Of a stretch of DNA of 64,000 nt, positions 35,400 to 46,394 are shown one piece after another. A program made the position numbers and the translations under genes. The stretch is taken from positions 248,001 through 312,000 of the forward strand of contig CAJVGD010000018.1 of the NCBI GenBank assembly GCA_910890315.1, given 5' to 3'. The stretch is from Serendipita indica DSM 11827. Lineage: Eukaryota > Basidiomycota > Agaricomycetes > Sebacinales > Serendipitaceae. How positions within the stretch are numbered: position 1 is the stretch's first letter; every line of letters begins with the position of its first letter. The notes beneath the pieces are model-generated. The model ran no database searches. It saw nothing but the letters and a program-made list of their open reading frames with translations, and was not told the origin of the DNA.

Positions 35400-37122
35400 T
35401 CACTGAGAAGAACAGAAGTACGTACTCTGAAAAAGAAAGTAAGCACCACGAGCCAATGTCCGGTCGAGAAACAGCATACCTTCGACAGCGGCCATGACGA
35501 CACTGAGTAGAGCAGTGTCCGTCGCATTTGTGAAACTACAGCATGATGAGGAATATAATATTGGGGAAAAAAAGTGACACACTGGACGTAAATCTCGCGT
35601 TCCTTTGTCCGACTTGACTTTTGCGCGAGTCGTAGAAAGCGTCGTTTAAAGTATTCTTTACCGTCATTGACATCTTTAGCTTTGCCTTTGTAATGTCAGA
35701 CCTTTATCGGCGAACGTGCTACCAGGACAAACCGTCGAAATCCGGGAAGATCGCTTTGATGTCCGACGTTTGGATCTTTTCAGTAAACAGATCCAGCTTG
35801 TTCAAGAAGAGTATCTGAAAAAAAAAAGTGAGGATTATTTCGACTCAAAAAGCTCTGCGTACTATCGAGGTGGTTTTGAACCACTGGGAATGACAGATAG
35901 AATCCCATATAGCCTGCAGAAGTCACTTGTCTGAAGAAAAAAGGGCAGAGATCGACAATACCATTGCGTCTTGCATCTGATTCTGCAGGGAATTAGCAAT
36001 TGAAGGGCACAAGGCACATACCACTTACTGCGTCTCGATCTTCGCTTAGACTCATGTCGTACCCGTTGAGGGAGACCAGGAATAATATACTAGTAACATC
36101 CTCAAAGCAATGAATCCATTTTCTTCTCTCGCTCTTTTGCCCTTTGTAAAATGAGCACCACGGATCCTCTCAAAGGGATTGTGACAAACCTCCCACATCG
36201 AGAAGGTGTAGTTCGTGCGTCTTTAGTCGAAACACCGTCTCGGTGATACCGGTAGATCGAGCGCGGCAATGGAGGATATCTTGGTCAGTGGGCTGATATG
36301 TCGGCTCGAAGAATCTGTCTAGCTGCGGGTAGAAACTTGTGGTTGATTAGCTTCAACATAGCATATACACGCAAACGAGTGCTCACTATCTCAAATTTTC
36401 TGGTAGCGCTACCTCGTTTCCACGCCGTAGCGCCTTCTGGATTCCCTTGTCGGCCCACAGAGCCTTAAGTGGGGCGAGATACTGAGTTGGGAATGGCTCT
36501 TGGTCTGGTAAATCTGGAGCATTCTCGATGAGCGGTACATAATCCTATGTCCGCATTTGTCGGCAACCCCCGTGAGAAATGAATTTAATAGGACACACCT
36601 CATTAGCTTCCTCTACGTTTATGCTGAATACGGCCAAGGATTCGATCACGAGACGCATGCCATGAACGAGATTTGTAAACACGAGCTGCCGGTACGACTC
36701 GATTTCGTCGCGGGTGAATGGCACTTTGTGAATGAGACGCATTTGCTGTATTGGGAGCGTCAGTCTGGGGATCTCTACGTTTCCAACGAGGACGGACCTT
36801 GAGGACAGTACTCTTTCCAGAGTCGCCTGGAATTGGATATGTGATTAGCAGAGGTGGGCATTGCCGACGGCGACGAGGAGACTCACCAGAACCTAGGAGA
36901 AGAATCTTTGCCTCTTGTTAGTGATTCGGAAGACATGACACGAGCATCCATTCACCTTGACCTGCGCATCTCGGCGATGTTTCGCCTTTTTGGCGGAATT
37001 TAGTGAGCCGATAACGCGTAGAAATAAAAAAAACAAGATGAACGAACCTCCTTGAGCTGTTTCTCAACTTCCCTGTGCGCTCGCACGTCGCTTTCCTCGG
37101 TCTTTGAACTGCAGATGCCCAT
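35400..37122 (-). CDS. Heterotrimeric G-protein alpha subunit
   Basis: The start [13 protein letters not shown] has Gly2 and Cys4 for myristoylation and palmitoylation. About nine short introns separate the GTPase boxes: P-loop [12 protein letters not shown], switch [13 protein letters not shown], switch [22 protein letters not shown] with the catalytic Gln, NKLD in [13 protein letters not shown], and TNATDT near the end. The helical-domain exon has [20 protein letters not shown], and [20 protein letters not shown] leads to switch I. Deviations from the classic family are Asp for Glu in the P-loop (GDSGKS) and TNAT for TCAT. The C-terminus is uncertain: reading through 35400 gives [19 protein letters not shown] plus a short extension, which resembles the alpha-5 helix; a GTATGC...TTTTTCAG intron is the alternative. 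It likely belongs to the expanded basidiomycete-specific G-alpha set. Confidence 0.87.
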
Positions 37123-37321
37123 TATACTGCCGACCAATGCAGCTTTAAACTGAAGAGAGTGAGATTAATGGCTCAATCAGCTGGTGGGAGTTGCAGTGCC
37201 AGTGTGGTCGGGAGCCAAGTTGTCAGGCTAGGCAAGCGACGGAGTCTAACGGGGGTCAACCAATCGCGGTAGGAATAGTCATCTCAATTGGTTTTACAAC
37301 GAGGATCCACATTCCAAATAG

Positions 37322-39333
37322 CTAACTACTCTTACGGAGCACGGCGACCTGGAGAAAGTCTCAGTAAAGCTCAAAGTAATGGCAGTCACGAAATCACTCA
37401 CACTCTCGACATGGGCAGTCTGCGGGAAGAGATCAAACCCACGGATACTCTCGAGCGCGTAGCCCGCCCGGACGAGCTTGCCCACGTCCCGCGCCTGCGT
37501 ATGCACATTGCAGCTAACGTACACAACCGTAGCAGCCCCGAAGCGGACCAACTGAGAGATAAAGGCATCGTCGCATCCTTTTCGTGGTGGGTCGATCACA
37601 ATCACAGTCTCCGAGGGCGGAAAGTCGCCTACGACGTCGAATATCTTTTCTGCCTGTCCCGCGCGAAATTCGCATTTATCTGGCGAGATGCCGTTGAGTT
37701 GGACGTTGTGCGTGGCGTATCGGATGGACTCCTGACAAGAGGTTAGCAGTCAATCAGTGGGGGGCCCGAAACCGTCACGCACCTCGGATATTTCAATTCC
37801 TGCAACGTGGTCAAAAGCTTCCACCAGACTGAGCGCAAAGAGGCCGCATCCACTATATGTGTCCACCAAATGAGTTGGCCGTCTGCCGCCGGAGGGAATA
37901 ACCGTCGCCGCTTGCCGAACATAGTCGGTCAAAGGCACAAGTACCGAATTATTGTTTTGGAAGAACGAATTTGCCGGGAATTCGAACACTTTGCTTCCGA
38001 CCCGCTCCCGGACGATCGCCTTGTGGTCACGGATGCAGACATGGTCCTCGCGAGAGCTGTCTACGACTTGGAGGGAATCACGCATCAGTAGCGTCGCACC
38101 ACGTTTATATGTCGACAGTTTTCTGGCTTCGAATCAGCGCTCCGTCAAAAGCTTTCGTCGAATGTGCCCTACTCTTGTACTTCTGCACGGATGGGGCCCA
38201 GGGCGTCGTTCAAGACTTGGGTGGCAATGGGACATTCCTATCTTGCCCTCAGACGTCACCAGGTTGAAGCAGTAATGCCCATACCTCAATATCTAAAACC
38301 TGTCGTCTACCCTTGGTGTCAAATCCTATATAGAGTTTCCAATCTTCTTTTAGCTTTCCCTTTGGCGGAGCATCGAAATGCGGTGTGATCTTTGTCCTGT
38401 ACCCATATTGTAGCGGAGAACCAATGGTTGGTAGAGGCGAGGGTATGGATTCTCCAGGCAGGTCAGAATAGTATCGGTACGCCTTTTCAACCACACGCTG
38501 CTTGAACTCTAGCTGTTTCGAATAGTCCAGCATCTATGGCTAAGATGAGCTTCAAGCAAGATAATAAGGTGAAGCGAACCTGGTATTGACAACCAGCGCA
38601 TTTTCCAAAATATTTGCATTGGACTCGCGAGTTATCTCTTGTCGCAGCAGGTTGAATGACCTCCAGCAAGTCGGAATACGAAATCATGCGGCCGCTCCGC
38701 ACAATTTTTACGCGTATTTTCTAAATGTGTATAAACACGCGACAGGAGAGTCTGTGGTACTGAAGCGAACCTCTCCGGGTAGAGCGAATGGAGTGGTCAC
38801 AACCCATGGTGGATGGGGGTGTGGAAGTTTGGACAGTGCCTCTCCTGATGAAGATTAGGTTCCTGGGAGTAGAATAGGAGGGGGATATAAGAACCGTTGG
38901 AACTAAGTTCACTGACATCAAGCTCTAGAATGTCACCAAACTTGATGGGTGCCTCTAGATCAACACCACGATCGATTGCATCGTCCACGACGTCCTCTCC
39001 AAGCAGCTCTTGTACTTCGTGCCAGAGCACATCGTCTGGTGTTCCTTGTTCCGGCTGCGTGAGTTTTCTCAGAATTCTTTTTGACAACTTTTGCTTCTTT
39101 TTGCTCTGAAATTGGGACTTTGACGTCGATGCAACCACGTCTGCACCCGAAGGGCCGTCGAGGCGCACCTTCTTTACCGGCCTGGCGTCCCCCTGGGGTC
39201 CAGGCGAGTCTAGTTTGCGTGTCAATGCTGTGACTGTGTCCATTCTTGTCTTTTTGTGCAATATTCTTGTCAAACTGATTGTCCCTCGCGTCCCTGCGCG
39301 TCGTCCTGCAGTCGCGGCGGAGAGAGAAAACAT
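37322..39333 (-). CDS. TRM2: tRNA (uracil-5-)-methyltransferase TRM2
   Basis: TRM2 makes m5U54 in tRNA, using SAM. The start MFSLSAATAGRRAGTRG is basic and hydroxylated, like a mitochondrial presequence; a second in-frame ATG at 39243 (MDTVTALTRKLDSPGP) would give a form without it. Domain order: a cysteine cluster CKYFGKCAGCQYQ typical of the Fe-S-binding type, a TRAM-derived linker, LQYGYRTKITPHF, FEFPANSFFQNNNSVLVPL, the SAM site HLVDTYSGCGLFALSLVEAF, DPPRKGCDDAFISQL, and the catalytic Cys in VVYVSCNVHTQARDVGKL. The last exon gives HVES, an intron, then VAVLRKSS and TAG at 37322-37324. About seven introns. The start is 214 bp from the divergent repeat-protein gene. Confidence 0.93.
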
Positions 39334-39547
39334 GGATTGGAGCCTACAGCGACAGTTAGCGGCGGCGCTGGAACGCGAATAGGGGCTTATTCTTAGCAGC
39401 CAATGGCGGTTATCGTGTTCATCAGCGACGCCGCGAGCTGCCCCCATCTGCCACAATCTATCCACACGTGCCCTGTGCTCCCTGATAGCCATCGCAGCCA
39501 GCCAAACAGTCGACAGCTCTTGCTCCTGATCCCCTCCTTCGTCTCCA
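39334..39547. promoter_or_regulatory. 214-bp divergent promoter region between TRM2 and the repeat-protein gene
   Basis: Lies between two divergent start codons. I see a C-rich, pyrimidine-rich stretch near 39475-39545 just before the plus-strand ATG and no clear TATA box. Confidence 0.35.
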
Positions 39548-41486
39548 ATGGCTCAACAGGATACAAACGCCCAGAAAATGGCCTCTATGGCCAAGCACAA
39601 GTACGTCCTTTGCAATGCGCTAGGAATCCTGTTTTCTGAGTTAGATCTACAGGGAATGGCACGTCACTTACTGGAAGGATCACAATGCACCCACAGACCC
39701 CCAGCGTTTCGAAGATGGCTTCCTCGTCGGTTGGGCAGACGGCGAGAACATGTCCCTCACCCGCGACTCGATGCTCCCTCAGAGACGCAATGAAAATATC
39801 CAAAAGTGTGGCGCCTCTCAACATCAGTGGGCCTTTGATGACGGGTGCGTTTACTGATATTCACGCTCCTCCTCCTCTCTGATTAGTGCATCCTATCAGC
39901 TACCGTGAGGGCTTCGACGGGCGGCGCTGTATGGGCCAGGAAGATACTCACGACGCAAAGATGGCAGAACTCGCCAAGCACAAGTGGGTTTCGGCCATGA
40001 ATCGTCAACTACTATACTGACTGTGACCAGAGAGGCACATATCGCGTACTGGAAGGCACACGGGAATAGGCAGACCGACACCCTTCGCTTCTCAGACGGC
40101 TTTATTTCTGGATGGTGTGACTGCGAACGTAACCCCTCTTCAACTGTGCAAACGCTGGCGGCCCAACGTCGCAGGGAGCATGTTTCACGATGGGGCGACT
40201 CTCCCTCCGAATGGGCGTTTGACGATGGGTATGCTGAGAAACATTCGTATTTTCTTACGTAGTAATGATTGCCAGCTACCGCGAGGGTTTCGAGTCCCGC
40301 AAGGCTTATACACCGACGACGGGCGCCAAACTGGAAAACACACACGCACAAAAGACTCAAACCTTATCTAAACATAAGTGAGCATCACTTTCGTATTTAC
40401 CAGGCGCTTACTCTTGCCAGGGAGTGGCACATTGCGTACTGGAAAGAGCATAATGCGCCGACCGACCCTAAGAGATATGAAGATGGCTTCATTGCTGGGT
40501 GGTGCGACGCCGAGAACAAGTCGCTCGGTAATATCACCCGCGACTCGATGATTGCAAAGCGCCGTACCGAGCATATCCAAAAATGTGGCCCTTCCGATCT
40601 CGAATGGGCTTTTGATGACGGGTAGGTATTTTCTACCAGTGTACTACAAATGCTCCAACCTTCACAGATATCGCGAGGGCTTTGAGGGTCGTCGATGCAT
40701 GGGCCAGCCTGATACTCATGACGCGAAGATGGCCGAGTTGGCACAACACAGGTTCGTCGTTGTCAAAGTGGCGCGTTTTAGGGACTCAAATAAACAGAGA
40801 TGCACATGTTGCGTACTGGAAAGCCCACGGCAACAGGCAAACTGACACCCTTCGATTCTCAGACGGTTTCATTGCTGGGTGGTGCGATTACGAACACAAC
40901 CCCTCATCTAGTGTCCAGACACTCTCTGGGCAGCGCCGGCAGGAGCATGTTCGACGCTGGGGTGATTCACCGTGTGAATGGGCCTTTGACGATGGGTGCG
41001 TTCGACCGCGTGTTTCGTTTCAAGTGCGTTGACATTAATGGAAGGTATCGTGAGGGTTTCGAGTCTCGCAGGTGCATGAAGCCACCCCAACCATCCCAGC
41101 CGGTCCAGCCTCCCACCCCAGCGCCCACGACACAACCCACGCAACCAGCTCAACCTGCGCCGTCTAACCCAGTATCTAAACCCCCTGAAAGTAATCCGCA
41201 ACCCACACAGCCTGCACCCTCTGCTCAGTCACAGCATCAGTGCACAAGCGAGTGTCACCACGAATCCAGTGGCCCTGCGCCATCCTCGACTATACCTCCA
41301 AAGGACTCCTGTAGCAGCACCCAACCGGAAAAGGCAACCACGACGACAGCATGTCACTCGGAACCTGCTAAGCAAGAGCATTGTTCCTCTAGCGATCCAA
41401 ATCACACATGCAATGACGACTGTAAACGCCCAAAGAAGGAGGGTTTGCTTCATCGTATCGAACATGCACTGCATTTGAAGGAGTAA
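39548..41486 (+). CDS. Protein with four copies of an unrecognised ~94-residue repeat and a Pro-rich, Cys/His-rich tail
   Basis: Nine exons give 517 residues: 39548-39600, 39653-39844, 39900-39983, 40031-40228, 40276-40377, 40421-40621, 40668-40751, 40798-40995 and 41045-41486. Every intron is in phase 2, and the seven inner exons have lengths divisible by three. Each repeat has a long exon, consensus W/A-H-x-x-YWKxH-x(n)-TD-x-x-R-F/Y-x-DGF-x-x-GW-x-D-x-E...RR-x-E...G-x-S...WAFDDG, and a short exon, YREGFE-x-RRCM...THDAKMAELAKHK. The N-terminus MAQQDTNAQKMASMAKHK is itself a piece of the short-exon sequence. The tail after CMKPPQPSQPVQPP is Pro/Gln/Thr-rich, then has seven Cys and many His (CTSECHHE, ACHSEP, HTCNDDC) and ends in an amphipathic GLLHRIEHALHLKE. 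No signal peptide or membrane span. I do not recognise the repeat; function unknown. Confidence 0.85.
39653..39983 (+). repeat. Repeat unit 1 (type A) of the four-repeat protein
   Basis: Long exon 39653-39844 (64 residues: EWHVTYWKDHNAPTDPQRFE...WAFDDG) plus short exon 39900-39983 (28 residues: YREGFDGRRCMGQEDTHDAK...). Type A is recognised by NAPTDP and TRDSM. Confidence 0.85.
40031..40377 (+). repeat. Repeat unit 2 (type B) of the four-repeat protein
   Basis: Long exon 40031-40228 (66 residues: AHIAYWKAHGNRQTDTLRFS...) plus short exon 40276-40377 (34 residues). The short exon is the most changed copy, having lost the RRCM motif (SRKAYTPTTG). Confidence 0.85.
40421..40751 (+). repeat. Repeat unit 3 (type A) of the four-repeat protein
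   Basis: Long exon 40421-40621 (67 residues: EWHIAYWKEHNAPTDPKRYE...) plus short exon 40668-40751 (28 residues). It carries a three-residue addition, LGN or similar, relative to unit 1. Confidence 0.85.
40798..41082 (+). repeat. Repeat unit 4 (type B) of the four-repeat protein
   Basis: Long exon 40798-40995 (66 residues), by my count identical to unit 2 at 55 of 66 positions, then the start of the last exon (YREGFESRRCM) where the repeat gives way to the Pro-rich tail. Confidence 0.8.
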
Positions 41487-41612
41487 TTGTTGGTTGATTG
41501 AATACAGTCACCTTTGTCCGAACGCTCATCGGCTTGAGTGTCCGAGTCAGACTCTTGGACTCTTCTACGTCTCTCCTCCAGAACAAACAGACCAAAAATT
41601 TGCCAATTAACT

Positions 41613-43100
41613 ATGGTATCTGCCCCCAATGAGCGTCTAGTTGAGAGTGTGGACCAAAAGGGCGCTCGAAGGGCTCCACTCGACGTAAGCTATGGGCTTT
41701 GTTGACTGCCGCACGATATTGAACCTGAAACAGGCCACGAAACTCGAAATAACCCTCTCAACGGCGCTCAAGGAACTTCCTAAGCCGACCGAGCTCGTCT
41801 TTGGTGCGAGCCACAGTCATCGCGTTTGTGCGTAAAAAGGCTAACAAGCCAACGCAGGCGAGACAAAGACGGATCATATGCTCGTTGCTGAGCATGATCC
41901 AGTTACTGGCTGGGGTTCACCAAAAATCAAGCCGTATGCACCTCTAGAGCTTGACCCGGCTAGTCACTGTCTCCACTACTCCACCAATCTATTCGAGGGA
42001 ATGAAGGTAAGCAGAATGACATCAGGGCTTTGATAGAGCACTAAAGAATCCAATAGGCATATGTTGGACCAGACGGCGAGCCTTTGCTCTTTCGTCCAGA
42101 CCTAAACATGACAAGGATGACTCGCTCTGCAAAACGGTTGGCATTGCCGGTTCCCGACCCAGGCGCGCTCCTGGCTCTGATCAAGAAGCTCGTTTCCATT
42201 GAGCGCCGCTGGATTCCAACTGAATCAGGTTATTCCCTCTACATTCGGCCGACGTTGATTGGGACGCGTCCAACGATGGGTGTAGTGCCTTCGGCGCATG
42301 CCATGCTCTTCATCATCGTCTCTCCAACTGGACCCTTCTTCAAGACGAGTGGCCCAACCGTAGGAGTCAAACCCATCTCACTCTTCGCCGCCTACGACTT
42401 TGTACGCTCTTGGCCAGGCGGCACAGGCGAAGTCAAAATTGGAGGCAATTATGCCCCTTGTTTCATGCCGCAGACACAAGCAGCAGAGAAAGGCTACCAG
42501 CAGATCCTATGGCTGTTGGAAGATGTCGAACCAAAAGAGCGAGATACTGTCGCGGCAAATGGCGAGGCTCCTCATGCAAAAAGCCCCGAGATGCGCATCA
42601 CTGAAGCTGGTCAAATGAACTTTTTTGCGGTCATGAAGCGTGAAGATGGAGGTATGTACTCTCAACTGCTTGACTATTCACTGACGATTCCGGTTCTAGA
42701 TCTTGACCTCGTCACCCCGCCTCTTGATGGGACTGTCCTTCCAGGAGTAACACGCCAGTCATGTTTAGACCTGGCAAGATTTCACAATTTGCCTCCTGAA
42801 GATCCCTTGTATGCGTGCCTGCCTGGCATCCCAGCCAATACTCGCGTGCATCCCGTCGAGCGCGTCGTCACCATCGAAGAGGTTTTGGGACGTAACAAAG
42901 ATAACGCTATCATTGAAGTGTTCGGAGCCGGGACTGCCGCTGTTGTTTGCCCAATCGGTCGGATTGGGTATCGACACTCGGACATTTGCTTCCCAGTCCA
43001 TCCAGGTGGATATGGTCCAGTGAGTCGCGCTCTATTGAATGCTCTCGAAGATATTTTCGTGGGTAAAACGCGGAGCGAATGGTCTGTGCGTTGTGACTGA
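41613..43100 (+). CDS. BAT1: Branched-chain amino-acid aminotransferase (PLP, fold type IV)
   Basis: Interconverts Leu, Ile and Val with their 2-oxo acids. The start MVSAPNERLVESVDQKGARR is followed by TKLEITLSTALKEL, VAEHDPVTGWGSPKIKPYAP, HYSTNLFEGMKAY and LLFRPDLNMTRMTRSAKRLA. GEVKIGGNYAPCFMPQTQAA holds the PLP lysine, EAGQMNFFAVMKREDG matches the family E-x-G-x-MN motif, and VTPPLDGTVLPGVTRQSCLD and EVFGAGTAAVVCPIGRIGY complete the fold. A roughly 20-residue acidic insert (PKERDTVAANGEAPHAKSPE) precedes EAGQMN. The N-terminus has no strong presequence, so the enzyme is more likely cytosolic, though that is weak evidence. Four introns, including one at about 42651-42699 that would be read through in frame. 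Confidence 0.93.
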
Positions 43101-43294
43101 GCGTCGACGAAATTTGCTCATCGATTCGAGTATTTTCTCCGAACTGATCGGCCTTTACTCAATCAAATGATTTATTGGTAATTAATGTGTCATCGGCACT
43201 GTATCTCAGTGCCCAGAGAGCGTCACTGGCAAAATTTGCTCAACGATCTGAGACGTCCCAGGCATGACATGCTGGTCCAATTGAGATGTGAAAT

Positions 43295-43301
43295 TATATA
43301 A
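43295..43301 (+). promoter_or_regulatory. TATA-box-like sequence of the SDR gene
   Basis: TATATAA lies 52 nt before the ATG at 43354, a plausible core promoter position for a short 5' leader. Confidence 0.4.
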
Positions 43302-43353
43302 GTATACGCTCTAACGACGTTTCTGATATCAAAGGCTCTCCCCCTTTCTGGTC

Positions 43354-44458
43354 ATGTCTCACAAACGACGCACCGTTCTCATCACCGGCTGCACAAATGG
43401 CAGCGCCGGAAACGCACTGTGCAGAGAGTTTCATTCAAGAGGTAATTACGTGACCCGAACTACATGAAATTTCCAACTCACTACTGCTCAGGATTTCATG
43501 TCTTCGCCACTTCTCGCCGCCTCGACTCGATGAGTAACCTCAAGGACATGGACAACATTACGCTTCTATCTCTAGACGTCACAAGCCTTGATTCGATTCG
43601 CAAGGCGCGCGACCAGGTCGCAGCCCAAGTTGGCAAGGCTGGCCTTGATCTTCTCGTCAATAATGCGGGAATAGCAGGCACCGTCCCCGCATTGGATCAC
43701 AATATGGATCAAGCTAGGGCAATGTTTGAGACAAATGTCTTTGGACTCATGTCCATGGTACAAGAGTTTATATCGCTGCTTCTTCTCTCCGAGCAAGCAT
43801 GTATCGTCAACGTCGGTAGCACTGCTGCTCTTGTTCCTTTTGCATTCAGCAGCGTGTACAACTCAAGCAAGGCAGCTGTCCATGCTTACAGCGATACTCT
43901 GCGCGTCGGTCAGCCTAGCCATCTCTCTTGTGGGGTAATGCTGACCTCTGTGCAGAACTACGCCCGTTTAAGTATGTCAGGATTCGATAATGAAATCCAC
44001 ATACTCACCGTTGGCTAGCATCAAAGTCGTTACAGTCATTCTAGGAGGCGTCAAGTCGAACATCTTCGATTACCCTCCCATTCCGATCCCCCCAAACTCC
44101 CAATACCTGGCAATCGAAGAGGATTTTAGATCAGCCAGGAAGCGCCCCAAAGATCGTACGCGTACTAATTAGTATTGATTTGGTTCGAAGCTCACCACCC
44201 GTAGATGGTCTGGCTGGAGAGATACTAGCCAAAAGATTCGTCAACGCTGTCCTCAAGCCGTCCCCTCCAAGGCATTTGTATGTAGGAGCAGGAGCGACGA
44301 TACTGAGTACATTGGCGTGGCTCCTCCCTCTCTGGCTGTTGGTGAGCAGAGTTTCTCCTGTGGCTCGTTGCACGCTGACAGGGCAACAGGACTGGATGGC
44401 AGCAAAGGCCCTAAAGATAGATAAGCTGGAAAAGATGCGCACCGCGCGAAACTCATAG
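43354..44458 (+). CDS. Short-chain dehydrogenase, AYR1-like
   Basis: AYR1-type enzymes reduce 1-acyldihydroxyacetone phosphate with NADPH in ether-lipid and phosphatidate synthesis. Motifs: nucleotide site VLITGCTNGSAGNALCREF (usual GG replaced by GS), HVFATSRRLDSM, then LLSLDVTSLDSI, LDLLVNNAGIAGTVPALDHN, the serine in CIVNVGSTAALVPF, and Tyr-Lys in VYNSSKAAVHAYSDTLRV. After an intron, FGIKVVTVILGGVKSNIF continues the fold. The C-terminus has a hydrophobic stretch (ATILSTLAWLLPLWLL) typical of lipid-droplet or ER-attached members. Five short introns, the last just before DWMAAKALKIDK. It converges with the phosphatidylserine decarboxylase gene, 92 bp apart. Confidence 0.86.
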
Positions 44459-44550
44459 GACGCTTTTAGCGTGACAGTACTGTAAAGACGGATTTATTGG
44501 ACAGTTTTCGATAATGATGCGGTGTTACCAAGATGATGACAACTTGCCTC

Positions 44551-46188
44551 TCAATGCGCGGCGGGTAGTGGGGCGACATCGCCCATCGCCTGGCCCACTC
44601 GTACCTTTTGTCCAGCTTGTAGCGAGAACTGGAACGTTTTCGGAGCCTCGAATACTAAAACAATGGTGCTTCCAAGTTTGAATCCACCGACCTCAACACC
44701 AGGTTTGAGGGGTTGTCCACCAAGAAGAGGAGATGCGCGCGTATAGACGGCTTCGCGGAAGACACCGGGAGCTGGTCGTTTTTGCCTTTCGTTTGTGCGA
44801 AGATCCTAAGAGAGGGTATGAGGGTCATTCGTTGGGCCTCGTGATGGCACATACCTTGTCGAAATTGACCACGATTGAGCCAACATTAGTCGCTCCAACG
44901 GGAACCATGCTAAAGAAGCCGTGCCTCCATCTACCAAGGAGAGCCACTCGTTCGTTGAGCACGAAGAGATTGGCAAGGCGCCGTGCAATATACGGGGACA
45001 CGCTGTATAGTTCGCCAGCAAAATGTCGCCTCTTCTCGACTACCCATGCTGCGGGGCTGTGGAAGCGGTGATAATCTCCTGGAGCTAGATAGATGACCGC
45101 GAAGAAGAGTTCGTTGCCATCTTTGACCTTGTTGACTGCGGACTGGGAGGGTGTTCGGTGGAGGAGGGGTCGGATGCCTGCGTCGAGCGCAACATTGACA
45201 TTGTCTGTCATGTTGATACCCGCTTCAAGAGCAGCATCCTTTTCCACAGATGCGTCCTTGGTCTCCGAAGTGGGTAGACTTTGCTGTCGCTGAGCCGGGT
45301 GGCCTAACAACGTGTCCACTGAATATTCAATACCATTGACATTGGCAAATTCGGTGTCGTCCACATGAGCATGGTCACGATTCCCAAAGTGAATCTCTTC
45401 CGAGGTTGGCGTGGACGACCCTGAAGCGACTCCTAGCAAGGCGTCTAGTGAATATGTCATGCCTTTGACTTGTTCGACCCTCCTATGGTCCTGAATGGAT
45501 CCGAAATGAAGGACTGTGCCGTCTGCCGGTGATACGAGTAACGAGGGAGCGATGGGTCGAGCATCGGGCCGGAGTTTGCGATAGAAAAAGTCGCCCAGGG
45601 ATTTGTACTTCTTGAGGTCGGGTTCGTCGAGTTCGTCGAGATTGCAACCAAAGATCCACGCGTAGAAGCTAAACCCAAACGGCCGGAACCAGACAGGTAG
45701 CTCGAGGCTGTTGAGATAGCCCCACAGTCGAGAGGCACTCCTCAAAGGAAGAATGCCAAGTGCATGCACCTAGCATATGTTGGTCGGCATGGCTGACGTC
45801 GCATCGGAACAAACGGCACTGCTCACCTGCCATGGGCCTTTGAGCCGCACAGGGGCATTGTCGTCGCCGGCCTCTGCATCCTCGAGGGCCTGTTGGCGTC
45901 GTTTTCTCCAGTGAAGAGAGACGAGCAGCAAAGAGCCTACGCCAATGTGCAGCGGATACCACTTTGTCGGTGTGTCGTACCATGCGTTTGCGAGCCGTCC
46001 TGGATTGTGCAGTGAGCAATGTGCAAGGTTAAAAGAGAATGCATAGAGCAGTAATTTGAGAGACACTCACGGTATAACGGCTCGCGGGGGCGGTCGTCGG
46101 TGTGCAGCCGTCGGCGGTTCCATCGTCGACGGACAAAGCCCTTTCCAGGAATGCGCATCCGTGGTCTTGGAATGAATCCTAATGGCAT
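44551..46188 (-). CDS. PSD1: Phosphatidylserine decarboxylase, mitochondrial type 1
   Basis: Makes phosphatidylethanolamine from phosphatidylserine at the inner mitochondrial membrane. The N-terminus MPLGFIPRPRMRIPGKGFVR is a strong mitochondrial presequence, followed by a membrane segment (YPLHIGVGSLLLVSLHW). The catalytic part includes GDFFYRKLRPDARPI, LVSPADGTVLHFG, YLAPGDYHRFHSPA, GRWRHGFFSMVPVGATNVGS and the self-processing LGST in GGFKLGSTIVLVFEAPKTF, where cleavage makes the pyruvoyl group. An acidic insert of about 100 residues between VEQVKGMTYSLDALLG and DGNELFFAVIYL contains a second, similar block (VNGIEYSVDTLLG). Stop TGA at 44551-44553 after APLPAAH. Three to four introns. It is divergent from the ferroportin gene. 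Confidence 0.94.
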
Positions 46189-46394
46189 TTTGGAAGTAGA
46201 ACTGTTGGCTGCTGCTAAAAATGCTGGTCGTGGTCGGGTCGAAGGCGGGCTCGTATGGAGGTCGGCGATTAAACGGCTGCGACAACCACATCACACAACG
46301 AATATATTTGTTTAAATATTTTTACAGCAATTAAACATTGCTATTTTCGGATCTTTGAGAGTAGCCCGACTTTGACCACCAACTCGATTGTCGA
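46189..46394. promoter_or_regulatory. 206-bp divergent promoter region (PSD1 / ferroportin)
   Basis: Lies between two start codons. An AT-rich stretch at about 46300-46325 (ATTTGTTTAAATATTTTTAC) could hold a core promoter for the plus-strand gene. Confidence 0.35.
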
